Shown here: positions 25,501 through 38,361 of the stretch, piece after piece
Position numbering within the stretch: position 1 is the first letter of the stretch
Layout of the letters: every line of letters starts with the position of its first letter
Assembly: GCA_037126765.1 (NCBI GenBank)
Contig: JBBCBC010000030.1
Span: forward strand, 186,001 to 250,000
Direction of reading: 5' to 3'
DNA: 64,000 nucleotides
Source: Stenogyne calaminthoides
Taxonomy: Eukaryota; Streptophyta; Magnoliopsida; Lamiales; Lamiaceae
The notes under the pieces: generated by a model
Database searches by the model: none
The model's input: the letters and a program-made list of their open reading frames with translations, nothing else
What the model was told of the DNA's origin: nothing
Translations under genes and position numbers: made by a program

Positions 25501-28500
25501 TGTAAGCGAAATTTTATTAGTATTTGAAATGATAAAGTAATTTTTAAAAGGAGAGATATGTCAACTTTCGTTTGAAGTCTTAAAAACAACTTATTCGACA
25601 AGAAAAGCAAACGATATGAAGGCCAGAATGGGATGGGAAAATTATATTGAATAAAGAATCTTGAAAAAGTATATGCTGGTCAAAAGTTAAAAGCAGTCCA
25701 CCTACTAATCTGTTAGTACTTAGCAGAAGATTGTGTCCTAATTACATTCAAAACAAGATTAAGGGATAAAATTAGGAAAAGTTGACAGTTGACTTAAGTA
25801 GCACAAACTTTTTTTTTTGACAGCAAAGTAGGACAAACTTAGGATCTACTAGCTTGCACAATAAATAACAGTTTGGAAGAAAAATATAGTTTATGAAAGA
25901 GTTGACTGATAGGAGTACTCTTAAGAGTCAACTTCTAAATTAATTATACAATTTTCTTTCAATGTAGTGATAATAAAAATAATAAATATTGGAGTAGAGT
26001 AAAATTTTATTGATTTTTGTCATTAATATATTGATTGTTGTTATTTCATGATGTAAAAAAATGTACTTAGGCGGTCTCGACAGGCGATCGATTTTCCAAA
26101 AATCAGTAGAAAATTGTTTTTACATTTGCCGGTGATTGATGTTAATTTATTTTTGTAATTTATGAAAAAAAAAATAAAATTCGGGACTTGGCCCGGAGAC
26201 TTCAAAAATATTGTCCGGTCGAATCCATCCTTTTCAGTGATTTAAACTTTTTTTGTTGCTTGTGTTATTTACAATAAACTCTAATAAATATATGTAGATA
26301 AATGCTAAATAATGATTTAATTAATATTTCATCTCGTATTTTATTATTTTAATATAAAATATATATAATAATAATTTTAGTTAATGAAAATGATGACTGA
26401 TAATGTTATAATCATGCGCCGTTGTCCGTCGGACTATTCCAAATAATGAGTCTCGAATTAAAATTACTCATTTTTTATTTATTTTCTATATTGGAATTGA
26501 TAAAATGTTTCCATTATGGCTTGCAATTCAATATCCTCGTGCCCCCCTAGAAAGTGAGGTTTAATTAATTTATTTTTTCTAATGAAAATTTGAGTCTCGT
26601 ATTTGCATATAGTACTTTTTTAAACGAGAAGATAAATAAATTAAATAAAACTAGAAATTAATTTTGAAAATGACTTATCGATTCAATGGTCCAAGCTACA
26701 AAAAAGAGTTAGGAGGACATTGTTCCGTAGGCGTGATCTTTTGACTTTGTAAAATATTGATAAGTTAGAGCAATTATTGCTCGCATGGCTTATAATGTCA
26801 CACTCTCTTTTTTCTTTTTATTTTTTATTTTTAAAAAAGTCGCAATCTCCCCACCACCCCTCTAACCCTAGGAAAAAGACAATATCATAATAAAAATTAA
26901 AAAAAAAGGAGAATAATAACAAAGTCACTCTCTTGAATTGTTAATTAGAATTTTGCGGTTGGTAAAATTCAATTGAGTTTAAATTCTTTTTTGTGTATTA
27001 GTATTACGAATACAAAATTGGAATTCTTCTTTTTACATCATTTTTCGTTTGGAAGAATCTTTGTATGTCCTTATTCGAAAATATAATTTTAAGTCGATTT
27101 TAAAAATTTGTAAATTATTCTTGTCGAAACATGTAAATTGTTCTTTTCAATAAAAAATAATTTACACATATCAATTAAAAACTCTTTGCTTATTTTAAAA
27201 AATCTGCGGACCGGGAAGGAGAATTGCATTTTCAACCGGATACAATTTGTATTTATGTGCTAGATATATAGTTCAAAACGATTTTTCAAGTTAATTTGAA
27301 AAGCTGAGTTGTGGTGTAATTTTGACCAAAAAAAAAAAAGTAAAAATAAAGATAAAACTTTGTATGAACCAATTTACAAAAAAATTATTCTTGTTTGAAA
27401 AATAAAATATTTTTTTAAGCGTTGATAATTTTTATACATAATAATATTAATTTTTAGAGTTGGTATGTTGTGAAATTTGTTAAATGGTGAAACTTGTTTC
27501 TTTTTTTTTATAACGCATTACGATTAACCTTGCTTTTGTAATATAAGTGTAGCATTTCACTTATTTCTTTTATCACTTTATTTGTAATATAAATTCTGGC
27601 CTTATTAATAAAAGTAATAACTTTTATAGTAAAAATTATATCTTTCGATTATTATAATTAATACCTTTAATAATATAAAATCCATTCTCAACCGATTTTC
27701 TGATTAACTTGTATGAAATTTGTACTTTTATATTTTGTCTAATTTTATTACATATGACGGAGTTAAATGTATATATAGACCTGTTTTGAAGTGTTTTGAA
27801 TGAAATAACAAACAATACACTTTAGATTGAGAATATTCGATTATTCGATAAGAGTATAGATATTTATCAAAACCTATTTATACTGAGCAGAATCTAGCCA
27901 CTTTAAAAAAATCCAACCAACAAAAATTAACATAATAACTGTTAAATATCATAATAATAAATGAGTATCAAATAATTATAAATGAATTTGGATTCGGTTT
28001 TATCAACAGCCTTTATTCAGAATAAATAAAAGCCCACCTTCAGGCTTCATCTCCATCAATTTGCTTTTTTTTATTGCTTTAATGGTAATAATCATTAACT
28101 TTGTAGTTTTAACCAGATAATTGGTTAAGCCAAAACTATTTAATAGTATCTACTAGACTACTACACTAGATCCATACTAGAATTTTTTTATGAAGATTTG
28201 GCAAAAGAAAAATTTTATTCGACATATTTAGAGATAAAAAAGTAACTTTCGAGCAATATGAGTTGATCGCCCATGAAGTATGGCAGGGTTTATATTATGA
28301 AGCTTGAATTCTTGATCATTTTCTTTCATTTTCCAAACACATTTTTTCAAACCACTAAAGCTTCAGACATTATCTGCGGGTAAAGTCAAATGTCATAAAT
28401 GAAAAACAAGGTTCATAGCTTGAACCAGGTCAATACAAGTTTTTGTCGAGCAATATTTACAAAAAAAATCGTCAATAATCCACTTTTTTTTCTTTTTATG

Positions 28501-29004
28501 ATCGGTAACAATTCAGAATAAGTTTTGGATTAATTTAATGAAGAAGTGGACTGGAGAGTTGCTACATTAATTTAAAAAGATACTATATATGAAATGGACA
28601 AAATATATATATATAAGATGCATTATTATGCAACTAATGTGCTAGTATTTCGCAGAAAATATTACTCCTCAATTCACAATATAAGTTTGACGGTATTGCA
28701 CATTAGGGCAAAACATTTATCATGTATCTGGGCCTATATTTGGCTTTATTAATAAAACCCAGCCAAAATGTTAAATTGAGCCTTTTATATATAAGCTAAA
28801 GAGGCAGAATACAACTGGATTTAAAACGACTGCAACTAATATTGGAGCTATTTTCAGCTGGGCCCACCGTAGCCTTTAATTTAGGCTCAGGGTTACTCCA
28901 CACATCTTATTTTTAGTAAATGCAAAATGCGGATTAATACACCACTTTCGTATTGATGAATCTGGCTCCCTAATTTTTCCCAAAATACCCTTATCATCAT
29001 GAAA
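22595..29004. other. Gene-free, repeat-derived DNA
   Basis: No gene seen. Contents include a region of repeated GGTTCATGGTTC-like words (24,030-24,110), GTTGCATGC/ATTGCACGC words (25,080-25,170), a TA microsatellite (25,283-25,309), a half of another CTCCCT-type MITE (about 25,455-25,560), and a relative of the 54.5-kb MULE-like element starting GAGTTGGTATGTTGTGAAAT at 27,457. About 28,385-28,450 shares some 65 bp with 44,025-44,090. Confidence 0.5.
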
Positions 29005-29345
29005 TTAGTAAAAATTCGACTTATGTCATAAATTCGGATAATTTTTTCGAACATAATATTAAAAAATTGAATATTTTAGAACCGTAGGTACAAAATTATC
29101 ATTTTTTCTTGTAAAAATTCAAAAAAAATTTCGATTTATGCATATAAATTCAGATAATTTTTTTGAACATAGTATTAAAAATTGGCAGTTTTTTTTTCGA
29201 AGCGTAGGTACTAAAATATAATTTTTCTTTATGTAAAAATTGAAAAAATTTCCCAATTTATGTAAATAAATTGGATAAATATTCGAACATAGTATTAAAA
29301 TTGAATTGTTTTTTCGAAATCTAGAAAAGTGTACTTTTGACATTT
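29005..29345. repeat. Three-copy tandem repeat, about 117-bp unit
   Basis: The anchor GATAATTTTTTCGAACATA and close variants (about 29,035, 29,152 and 29,272), each followed by A(T/G)TATTAAAA and a GTAGGTAC(A/T)AAA-like word, repeat with a period of about 117-120 bp. The source element is not recognised. Confidence 0.7.
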
Positions 29346-31284
29346 TGTGTGTTTTATTTTTTTTTAAAAATTACAGAAAGGTGTATTTACTAAAATGTAG
29401 GTGTGAGTAACAAGACCCTTTAATTAATCAACAGGCTTTTTCTAATAAGATTAACAACTATTAAGTGGGTGTTTGGTTTTGTAATAATAATTCCTCTTTT
29501 GTAAGATAAAAATTCATATGGGGCAGTGCGATGGGATGAGGGTTCGGATGAAATCAAATCACATCACTTTCTCAAAGTGTTGGCGTTAATGTCCAAATTA
29601 TATACCGTTTGGTGAGGCAAATGCCGATGCGGTGTGTCTCGTCATATCACACATATGTGAATTGATCTTCAAATTCTATAATTAAAAACAAAGCCCATAT
29701 ATAATTTAAAATCACAATGATGGCTATGGGCCCTGGGCCCAACTTCATCAAGCCCAATATGTTAATTTCACGACTTCATGTACAATCTATCAATCTATAG
29801 TTCCCTTTGTCCAAATCACATCAAAGGCCAATCTATTTTCCATATATACATTATTACATATATATGTGTGTATATATCAATTGACGTTGATTACAATCAG
29901 TTGGAAACAATGTTTCATTCCCAAAAGTAATGACAGAAAGCTCATATGAAATTGATAGTCATTTCCACAAGGAAAAAAGAGGATAATAGTATATATATTT
30001 TTTATGTCAGAAATGCCTAAATTTGGAAAAGTAAATTAACTAAACAGCCATAAATTAAATAATTTTGTCACTAAGTAGGGCCTAATGGTGGGTGTTGAAT
30101 TTAAACTTTGATAGTTCAATCGGTGTGACAAAATTTACATAAACGTTGATATCTTGATTCTTGATGGACTTAAATTCGAAAATTAGTATTTTGATTAAGG
30201 CTTTATAACAAATGCTTTTCCATATATATTAGTGGATTTTGATGGCAACTTTTGAAAATTCTCAAAAAGTAGGTTAATGACAATTTGAATATGGGACCCC
30301 AGTTATTTTGGAAAAAGTTACTAATATGTATAATTTTAATTGAGTAGGTCCGTTAAGAGGTTGTGAATAAATTCATAGTGTATTATAAAAGCGTCTGTTA
30401 TAATAAAGCGTACAACTATTAAAAAAAAAGCATGCAACTATGTTTTAAAATTAATAGTTGCACTTTTATTTATAAATAAGTCACACTTTTCATTATAACA
30501 AGTTGCTGACTTCTAAAATACTGTTATAAGTGCAGTGCTACGTAGTGCATACAAGACCTGGCTATTTTTTTTATACAAATTACTAATAGATACAAACATG
30601 ATTTAAATATATAGTTAAAATTAAGACACGAAAATGTAAATATCTCTACGATATATAAAATTATTTTGTATTTGTTAATAAATTGTAATTTTGAAATGTC
30701 TTTTATCAACTATTTTTGCAATGTTTGGAAAATAAAGTTAGGTTGCTGACTTGGTGTTGGAATTAATTTCAATAAGTGTTATAACAGACAATTATAGAAA
30801 AAGAAAAACTTGTAATGGAAGATTTTTACACCTTTTTTGCTTTTATTTTCTACTTTCTCGGCCATTTTGCATAGTATTAATTATTTGCAGAAGATTATTT
30901 TTTCAATTATATTACAAAAAATGTCTAGAATATTTCTTATTTTGTTGACTTCTAGTCACGAGTAGCTGCTATTTTAGGATGTAAAAAGAAAGGTGTTTTA
31001 GAATGTAAATTAGTTAAACACTGACACATTATGGGACGAACTTGACAGAATAGTGAATACCTATGACATATAAAATTTTGAATAAATATTTGTGTGGACC
31101 GAATATACGATGAAGCTTTATTTCTTATATATTTTATTATATAAATGTATCATCACTATTATACATAAACATTATCATTATTTAAAAAAATAAAATTTAT
31201 GTATAAGGTGTTGATATGATAGTTCATATATAAATTTGTTAATATAATTGAGTGTTACTCAATATTTTGTTTATCAATTAAACC
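29346..31284. other. Gene-free AT-rich DNA
   Basis: About 30,400-30,500 holds GCATGCAACTATG, AGTTGCACTTTTATTTATAA and AATAAGTCACACTTTT side by side, linking two of the repeat vocabularies found elsewhere as arrays. No coding region seen. Confidence 0.5.
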
Positions 31285-31347
31285 AGCGCCCATGGCCTAA
31301 TGGATAGTAACTTGACTTCCTAAAAGCGATTGTGGGTTCGAGATAGT
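31285..31347 (+). repeat. tRNA-Arg-like relic (tRNA pseudogene or SINE head)
   Basis: GCGCCCATGGCCTAATGGAT matches the acceptor and D-arm of plant tRNA-Arg with an A box. CTTCCTAA resembles an anticodon loop with CCT, and GTGGGTTCGAGA is a T-arm/B box. The anticodon stem does not pair well and the 3' acceptor half is absent, so it is not a functional tRNA. A following T/G-rich stretch suggests a SINE or a fused relic. Confidence 0.5.
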
Positions 31348-31654
31348 ATTTTTTTTGGGTCGGTCGGGTATTTTTTGGGGTAGTTCACTAAAAATTTGGT
31401 CTTGGGCAATATTGTGGTTATATCTTTGGAATCGCTCTATAAGCATCTCGGCATCAAGCTTGGCTTGGACGAAAATAAACATTTGTCAAAAAAGCACTTG
31501 GACAACGGTTTTTAACGGCTTTGAAGTTTTATATTGAATGACGGTTGATAACCATTTATCGAATGATATTTTTTTATTCGTTTTTATTTTACATAGGCAG
31601 CGGTTGAAAATTGTCAATATCTTCTTTTTTTTTAATTATTAATTTACATTTTAA

Positions 31655-31757
31655 AAATCTATAATAAAACTATATCGTCCAATACCATATAATAAAACTT
31701 ATATATACGTCCAATACCATATAATAAAACTTATATATCGTCCAATACCATATAACG
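31655..31757. repeat. Three-copy tandem repeat, about 35-bp unit
   Basis: The unit ATAATAAAACTTATATAT followed by CGTCCAATACCAT occurs three times in a row with one- to four-base differences. Confidence 0.75.
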
Positions 31758-33507
31758 TAAACCAAAAAATCCTATAATAAAACCATAAACCACATATATA
31801 TACCAAAACATCGAAATATATAAACATACAATCATAAACATCGTCCAATACACCAAAAAACATGAAATATATATCATCACAAATATATAATTTTTACATG
31901 CTATCAATATTTCCAAACAACATTCTCTCAATATTGATCGTATGAATATAAGAAAGCGATTGTAAAGGTACCCGTCAATCGTTTTCCATTTCTCGATCTT
32001 TTCTTAAGTAAGACTTGAGCTCACGTTCATAGACAAGCGCAAACAACGAATCATTCAATATAGTATGAATTTTTATTCAATCAATAATAATTTAAATAAA
32101 TCAATAATTGACTTTTACATTGGGAGAAATGTTAGATTTATAGAAAGCGGATTATATCTTCTATAAAGCAACAAACAAAATGTCCACAATGGTCATTATC
32201 TAGTTGCCTCGAACACATTGATTAACAATATAATAGCGATATTACAATTATGATTTCTTTCTATTAATTAGTTTGATAATTTACTAAATTAAATTTACCT
32301 TAATGTTAATCCAGTTCACTTTATTTAACACGGATCTTGAGCCACGACTCGAAAGGCGACTCTCGATCATCGTCATCACCTTATTATTATTATAATTAAA
32401 AAATAAAAATAGATTAAATATCATAATTTTAAAAGTAAAACAAATCATTGTATAGAATATTAAAAATGAACTTACTGACTTCCCGTATATGAAAGCGAGA
32501 TCGAGGCGATTAGAATAAACTCCATCCGCAATTTGGGTCCGTAAAATACACACTTAATGTATTCATGTGTATGGCGACCAAAGTATCAATAGTTCCTATA
32601 TTATATTGAGAGTATTACAATTAGCGCAAATTTAGCATATATATGTGCATATATATGTGCAAATATTATTTGCCCGATCCTCTGATATAATAGAAATATG
32701 ATAAACCTTTGAAAAACTTAGGGCATTAGAAATTGAAATGACATTGATCAATTTTACACGAAATCATCCTCCATTGCTACTCGCTCTAAACTCCTCCCGT
32801 TATGGAGCCACCATAAAGGGTTGATACGTCGCTAGAGGCGGGGCGAGAAGTAAAGACAAGTTTCAGGATCTCGTGTGTTACTTCTCAACCAAGTCAGGAA
32901 ATTCTTGGTCATTACTCGACTTGCGACAATATTTGCTTCTTCTTTTGAGGTCAAGACCTCGAAGGTAGTCTATCTCATATAACATAACAATTTAGTAAAT
33001 TTAAGGGTCATACTACAACTTTCAATAGATATATAATTAAAATACAAAATAAGCTCGTCCCATAATCTTTCCTTCAAAGTGGGTTTGAGATTTCGCCTTG
33101 GGTCGTTAATTGGTGGCGACGATAGGGATCACGCTTTCGACGGCGGCGACTTCAATGTAGAAGGATGACGACTCGCTCTCTTTTCCTATTACTGTCCAAA
33201 CTCATTGAGCGATAAGCTGCAATAACATAGTATTTAATTAGGTTCAACGATCAATCAATATATTTATCGATTTCAAAGCTACATTTCAATTGTAATAAAA
33301 TTACGAAGTGTTTTCCCCTTACTCTGAGCTCTCTTAATAGATGACATTGTAACTATACCTCGAGTGCACTTCTCCCCGGGAGGTTGCTAGTGGTGGTGGG
33401 AGCATCGGTGTCACACTCTCTCAGAGTCATCATATGCACCATGATCATATCGCCATGATCTCCATCATCCGGGATATGGCAAGCGAGACATGATCACGTG
33501 AAAAAGC

Positions 33508-33900
33508 GGAAAAACAACATTTAATAAACAAAAAACAAACAATATTCTGCTTGGGATGTTTCATACATGATAAGAACTATCTATCATTTATATATGATAC
33601 ATATATCTACTTATAAGTTGTCTGCATCATCTACTTATAAATTAAAGTTTTAGGTTGATAGCATACTCTTATACTATGAACACATGTGTATTAAGACATG
33701 ATCTGTAAAAGCGAAGAAACAACATTTAATAAACAAAAAACAAACAATATTCTGGCAGGATGTTTCATACATGATAAGAACTATCTATGAAGTATACATG
33801 ATACATCTCTTTATAAGTTACATCTGCATCATCTACTTATAAATTAAAATTTAGGTTGATAGCATACTCTTGTACTATGAACACATGTGTGTATGGCTAA
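33508..33900. repeat. Tandem duplication, about 206-bp unit
   Basis: Two adjacent copies share ACAACATTTAATAAACAAAA (33,513 and 33,719), GATGTTTCATACATGATAAG, CATCATCTACTTATAAATTA, GGTTGATAGCATACTCTT and TACTATGAACACATGTGT in the same order. Differences are mostly short gaps. Confidence 0.8.
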
Positions 33901-34659
33901 ACTTGAATGACATTGTCTTACGAAGTAGACCGAGAATATAAACAACAAGAGCAACTAAGTGTTATGGAGCAAAATATAATATTTCATTAAAAACAAAAAG
34001 CAACATATATAATATAAACAAAATTAACTAAGTGTTATAAACAACAAAATTAGTTCGGATTCAAAAAAACAACAAAACAACATATATAATATGAATAAAG
34101 CTAAAAACTTGAAAAAATTGATGGAAATCGACTTGAGTTGAGGCCCCATTTTATATTTATATTTATTTGCCCCCTTTTCTTATAATCGTTAGATATTGCA
34201 TATAAAATATTTCATGGAAGACCTATTCATTTGATTTTTTTTAACACGCGTTATATTGACTTACTCGTATATTAATGTTCAATTCAAGCTGTATAATCAT
34301 ATTTATAATGTTCAATACGGAATATGCAATATGAATAAAGCTAAAGCTTGAAAAAAAAGTAAAATTAAAATTGCACAATCCTTTGTACCAACTAAGTGTT
34401 ATTATGGAAGTGAGGGGGGGATAGGATGGGGAGGATGAGGGGAGGACAAGTAGGGAGGCGGGAGGCGGGCGAGGGAGAGGGAGAGGCGGCGACAATTTGG
34501 GGAGAAAACCAGTTTTATTTAATTGATTTGGTTGAAGAAAAAAACTGACAATGGCCCGATTTGGTCTTTCGGTTTTTCTTGGCGATTTTGGGGAAAAGAA
34601 ATTGGAGAGAAAGAAATGAAGTCGAGCTAGGTCTCGGTTCATATATATATATATATATA

Positions 34660-34852
34660 AAAAAAGCGGTTATTAACCGATGTCAAAGTGTTCTTAGGCG
34701 GGGTTAGTAACATTTGTAAATCAATGATAAACAGCGGTTTGAAACCTATGTCTATGTTGTTTTTTATAAAACGCTCTCCAAGTTATTCTTGGAAATTTGA
34801 AAAAAAGGGTTGTCAAAGTGCGGTTTATGCAGAGCTTAAATGTGTAGTAGTG
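34660..34852 (-). mobile_element. CACTA-like transposon terminus
   Basis: The block ends in GTAGTAGTG, which reads CACTACTAC from the outside, the CACTA superfamily terminus. Subterminal words GCGGTTATTAACCG, CAGCGGTTT and TGCGGTTTATG repeat in direct and inverted order, as in CACTA subterminal regions where the transposase binds. No matching left end or 3-bp target duplication was confirmed. Confidence 0.45.
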
Positions 34853-34869
34853 GTTATTTAATAAATTGA

Positions 34870-35115
34870 ACCCGGCCAGGTTGGACACGGAGATTTCGGG
34901 TAGTTATTTAGGAAACCGAACTCAACCCGAAAATCGATTGGGTACAGAGATTTCGGGTAGTTATTTAGAAATTCAAACCCGACCCAAAAATCGTAGTACT
35001 GAAGTGATTCGGGTAACTTCGGATCAATAATTGGATAATAATATAAAACCCAATGAAAAATATCGGATAATAATATAAAACCCGAACATGAAGTTGAATA
35101 TCGGGTACCCAATAC
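34870..35115. repeat. CGGGTA/CCCGAA-rich repeat
   Basis: GAGATTTCGGGTAGTTATTT occurs twice about 63 bp apart (34,890 and 34,951), followed by two copies of ATCGGATAATAATATAAAAC or its variant and several CCCGAA/TCGGGT words. This resembles common non-autonomous plant elements with TCGGGT-rich ends. Boundaries are not defined. Confidence 0.5.
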
Positions 35116-37217
35116 CTAAAATATTTTAAAAAACTCAATCGGATCGAGTCAGGTATCAAAAACTTGATATTTTTTTCAATCCTAATATGATATATGAGAT
35201 TGTCTTGGTACAAATTTTAATAGATTAGCTAATATTGGTCATGTAATATCGCATAGTAGGGTGTCTTGTCATAATAATTGGTAATATTCCAGGACGCGTT
35301 ATAGACTCGACTCCCTCATTAAACACCAATAAAAATAAGAGGCCGATAGTACAATGCTACAGATGAATACTACAACAAATTAAACCCTACTTTTACTATA
35401 TAATTAACGCAATTTAATAATTCGGAGATCCACAATGAATACTATAATAATACTAACTGTAGCTATCAAGTGGGTTTCGCGGAACAGCTCTCATTTATTT
35501 CTTCTTGTGTTAATTTCTCCTGCATAGTGCATACCTACATATTTATTTATTTATTTATATTTTCTTAACTTATTCTTGAATCATTAATCGAGAATTAATG
35601 CATGTATTTATTCTTGAAAAGTTATGTTTGTTGTTGTGTTCATTTCTCCCGCATACGTACATGTTTATTTAGACAAAGACTCATATTTAATTGGTCAAGA
35701 TGATTTAAGATTCGTCAAGACTCACCTAACCCCTCCCATGTATATCACAAAATATATACAATATACAATGAATCAAGTATTTTTTTTTAAATGAGTCATT
35801 GTTGCATGAGTGCACGGTGCACAAGAGACCCACTCATTTATTTATGTATATTTTTAACTTATATGATCATTATTCGAGAATTAATGCATGTATTTATACT
35901 TGATAAGTTCTGTTTGTACAATAATCATTATTCGTTAAATATGAACTTGTATATGATTTAATCATTCCGAATAAGCATGCATGTGTAATTGATAAATTAA
36001 GTCTCTCAACAATAATATGTCGCAAATTATACAACATAAATCATATATACAGTATATGTTTATTAATATTAATATCGGATTCATACTCCTCCCTCGAGGG
36101 GATATCGTGTACCGTTACTATTTTCTCTCGTGTTTTAGCGAAATAGTTTTTTATTAGTATTTGAAATGATAAAATAATTTTTAAGGAGACTTATAATAAA
36201 GGAGATGTAGATCTATTATGCAATTATTTAAAAGTAATAACTTTATTATTTGAAATATAAATAAATATAGTGTCATATTATGTTGAAATAGTGATAAAAA
36301 AGTAACATTTTATGTGAACTTGTTTGAACTACATCTAGGGTCTAACAAAATCGTGTATATATATATAATACAATTTAAATTTAATTATGCAAAAATTTGT
36401 GTGAATTAAATATGGAAAAAATTATGCTATATATATAGTGATACTTCACACACAAAAATTTATGTGAACTCAAATTCATAGATACCCATTCATTTAGATT
36501 AATTGGTTTATATAAGTTTTTTTGTCTATAACGTGTGTACAAGATCAATCTTTTATATCATTGAAATTTAAATGTTGTTTTGTCCCTCATTTCATACATG
36601 CATTGTCTATTACGTAGATGCTTTAGAATATACGATACACCAATTTCCATCAGCAGAATCTAATTAATTAGTATGCTATAGTAACGATAAAAAACAGTAA
36701 AAATTATAAAAGAATTATTTTATACTACTTTAATAATTCTGTCATTTAGTCATAAGATTTTTTTTTTTTTCTCAACGTGTATAAAAAAACAACACAAGTG
36801 ACAAATCAAATGCTCAAGATTGCAGTTTCCTTACAACTCCACCTCATATTTGTTCAACTTGAATGTTCTAAAATGAGACAATTAGTACTGCATTTTTATG
36901 GCATCTTATGAGCAAGAAAGTATATAATTTTCTAAATTATTATATATGAATACTTATATATTAATTTAAATGTATAATATACGAGAATGAAGCACAATTT
37001 TAAAAAATAAAAAAGATAGGACCGGCAAGAAAAAGTGGGATTTTATGCTGATCACTCTATCTCTTTAATTGATTAACTCAGGTTACTTTAATTAATCATG
37101 TTTACCTACCTAGTCACTAGGTAATAACCATTGTCTGATTTTTCTTTGCTAATATATAGTACTTGATAGTGATTGCATTTCAATATGTGTGTTAATATTA
37201 TTTCATGTTTGTTTAGC
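35116..37217. other. Gene-free AT-rich DNA
   Basis: No gene recognised. Two copies of GAGAATTAATGCATGTATTT (about 35,588 and 35,875) mark a short local duplication. About 36,085-36,230 looks like a CTCCCT/AAGGAG MITE relic. Confidence 0.45.
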
Positions 37218-37556
37218 CCCAAAAAACTAGCTTAAAATTTATATTTAATTTAGTCTAAAAATTAGCTTAAATTTTATATAGTCTCAAAATCTAAGAAATT
37301 GTTCAATTTTGATCTTAAAATCGTTGAAAATTCAAAACAATGTCATTTTTTGCTCGTGACACATGAATTTGGGATCACATTCACAACTTGTCTCATGTCA
37401 ATTATGTCCCAAAATTTTGTCACGTGAGCAAAAATAACATTATCTATAATTTTCAACAATTTTTGTCGACAATTTCTCGAATTTTTGGGACTAAATAAAA
37501 AAGTTAACCTTTTAGGGACTAAAATTTGACATTGGACAATTGGGATCAAAAACCTT
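37218..37556. mobile_element. Foldback/MITE element with long inverted repeats
   Basis: The left half (about 37,218-37,355) pairs with the right half (about 37,405-37,556). ATGTCATTTTTTGCTCGTGAC faces GTCACGTGAGCAAAAATAAC, and TAGTCTCAAAATCTAAGAAA faces TTTCTCGAATTTTTGGGACT. GGGACTAAA words near the right end match the family of the 55.7-kb MITE. It sits about 275 bp upstream of the LSH-like start. Confidence 0.65.
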
Positions 37557-37572
37557 TTTAATTCTTTAATTT

Positions 37573-37575
<3 letters not shown>

Positions 37576-37615
<40 letters not shown>
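37576..37615. repeat. (TA)n microsatellite
   Basis: About 20 TA dinucleotides, flanking the MITE above and upstream of the LSH-like gene. Confidence 0.9.
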
Positions 37616-37620
<5 letters not shown>

Positions 37621-37789
37621 TTAGTAGTACCATTAAAGGAAGAAATTTAGTCTTGTCAATGAAGAAAAAGAGGAGGAGAGCTAAAGCACTTTGATTGGTC
37701 CATACTTTGTCTCCTCAATAACCTCATGATTTGATCACCCACTTGAATCCCATTTTTTTTGCATCAAAATCATTCATTTCAATTTCCCT

Positions 37790-37804
37790 CCCCCCCCCCC
37801 CCCC
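37790..37804. repeat. Poly-C run of 15
   Basis: Fifteen consecutive C in the presumed 5' leader of the LSH-like gene, 28 bp before the ATG. Long C runs are unusual and length calls are unreliable. Confidence 0.85.
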
Positions 37805-37831
37805 AAATTCTTCCCCAATTAAAAAATAAAA

Positions 37832-38361
37832 ATGTTGTCCAATATTGATCCAAGTGGAGAAGGCTCCTCCTCCTCATCAAGACCATCTCCTCCCCCTCCT
37901 CCCACCCGCAGCCGCCACCGCCGCCCGCTAGCCGCTCTGAGTCCCAAAAGCGGCGCGGTGGAACACGTCAGACGAGTACCTCGGGAACCAGCGGATGAGA
38001 GGCTTTGCAGTGCAACTACACACACCGTCCTTGAATTCTTGAGGTACCTTGACCAATTTGGAAAGACCAAGGTACACATACAAGGGGTGTGTGTGCCGGG
38101 AACCCCTTGAGCCCGATGGGCCCTGCGCCTTTTCTTGAAGGCGAAAATGGGGCCGACTGGGCGCCTCATAAAGGCGCCGAGGAAACCTATGAGGAGAACA
38201 GTGGGGCCCCGAGACGAACCCGTTAAGCCAGCAGGCGGAATAGGGTGTATTTGAGAAGTTAGGGATTCCCAAAGAGAAAGGGGATAAAAAAGAAAAAAAA
38301 AGAAAGGAAGATGGTGAAGGGTGGTTTCAATTTTCATCAGATGCAAAATTCGGGAGTTTGA
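37832..38361 (+). pseudogene. LSH/ALOG-domain transcription factor with frameshifts
   Basis: LIGHT-DEPENDENT SHORT HYPOCOTYLS proteins are nuclear DNA-binding factors that act at organ boundaries; the genes usually have one coding exon and about 170-200 codons. The span here is 530 nt. The start is MLSNIDPSGEGSSSSS with a proline run. Across frames I read ASR-x-ESQKRR (start of the ALOG domain), the unmistakable HTVLEFLRYLDQFGKTKVH in the Met frame, then pieces of the zinc-ribbon insert (GCV, PEPDGPCAC), RLIK/RRL, EENSGAPRRTNP-like text, RVYLR and a KKKK-rich nuclear signal before a stop at 38,359. At least five small indels break the frame. The leader, Kozak context and 3' end look normal, so uncorrected sequence is as likely as a pseudogene. 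Confidence 0.8.

Larger units (their letters stand above)
31348..34659. mobile_element. Probable interior of a decayed DNA transposon
   Basis: No intact gene. GC-richer exon-like islands (about 32,780-32,960, 33,080-33,200, 33,360-33,480, and a Pro/Ser-coding patch on the minus strand near 34,400-34,560) lie between AT-rich filler. ACGGTTTTTAACGGC near 31,503 resembles the subterminal words of the CACTA-like end at 34.66-34.85 kb. I could not identify a transposase, so a single element is only a suggestion. Confidence 0.3.

Noticed and set aside
31285..31347. Functional tRNA-Arg gene
   Set aside because: The anticodon stem does not pair and the 3' acceptor strand is missing; kept only as a relic.
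32284..32553. 89-codon minus-strand frame as a transposase exon
   Set aside because: The first 30 residues look exon-like but I could not match any transposase motif and the remainder is AT-rich noise.
37928..38346. Two long minus-strand frames opposite the LSH-like gene
   Set aside because: They are antisense shadows of a GC-rich ALOG coding region with no domain resemblance.
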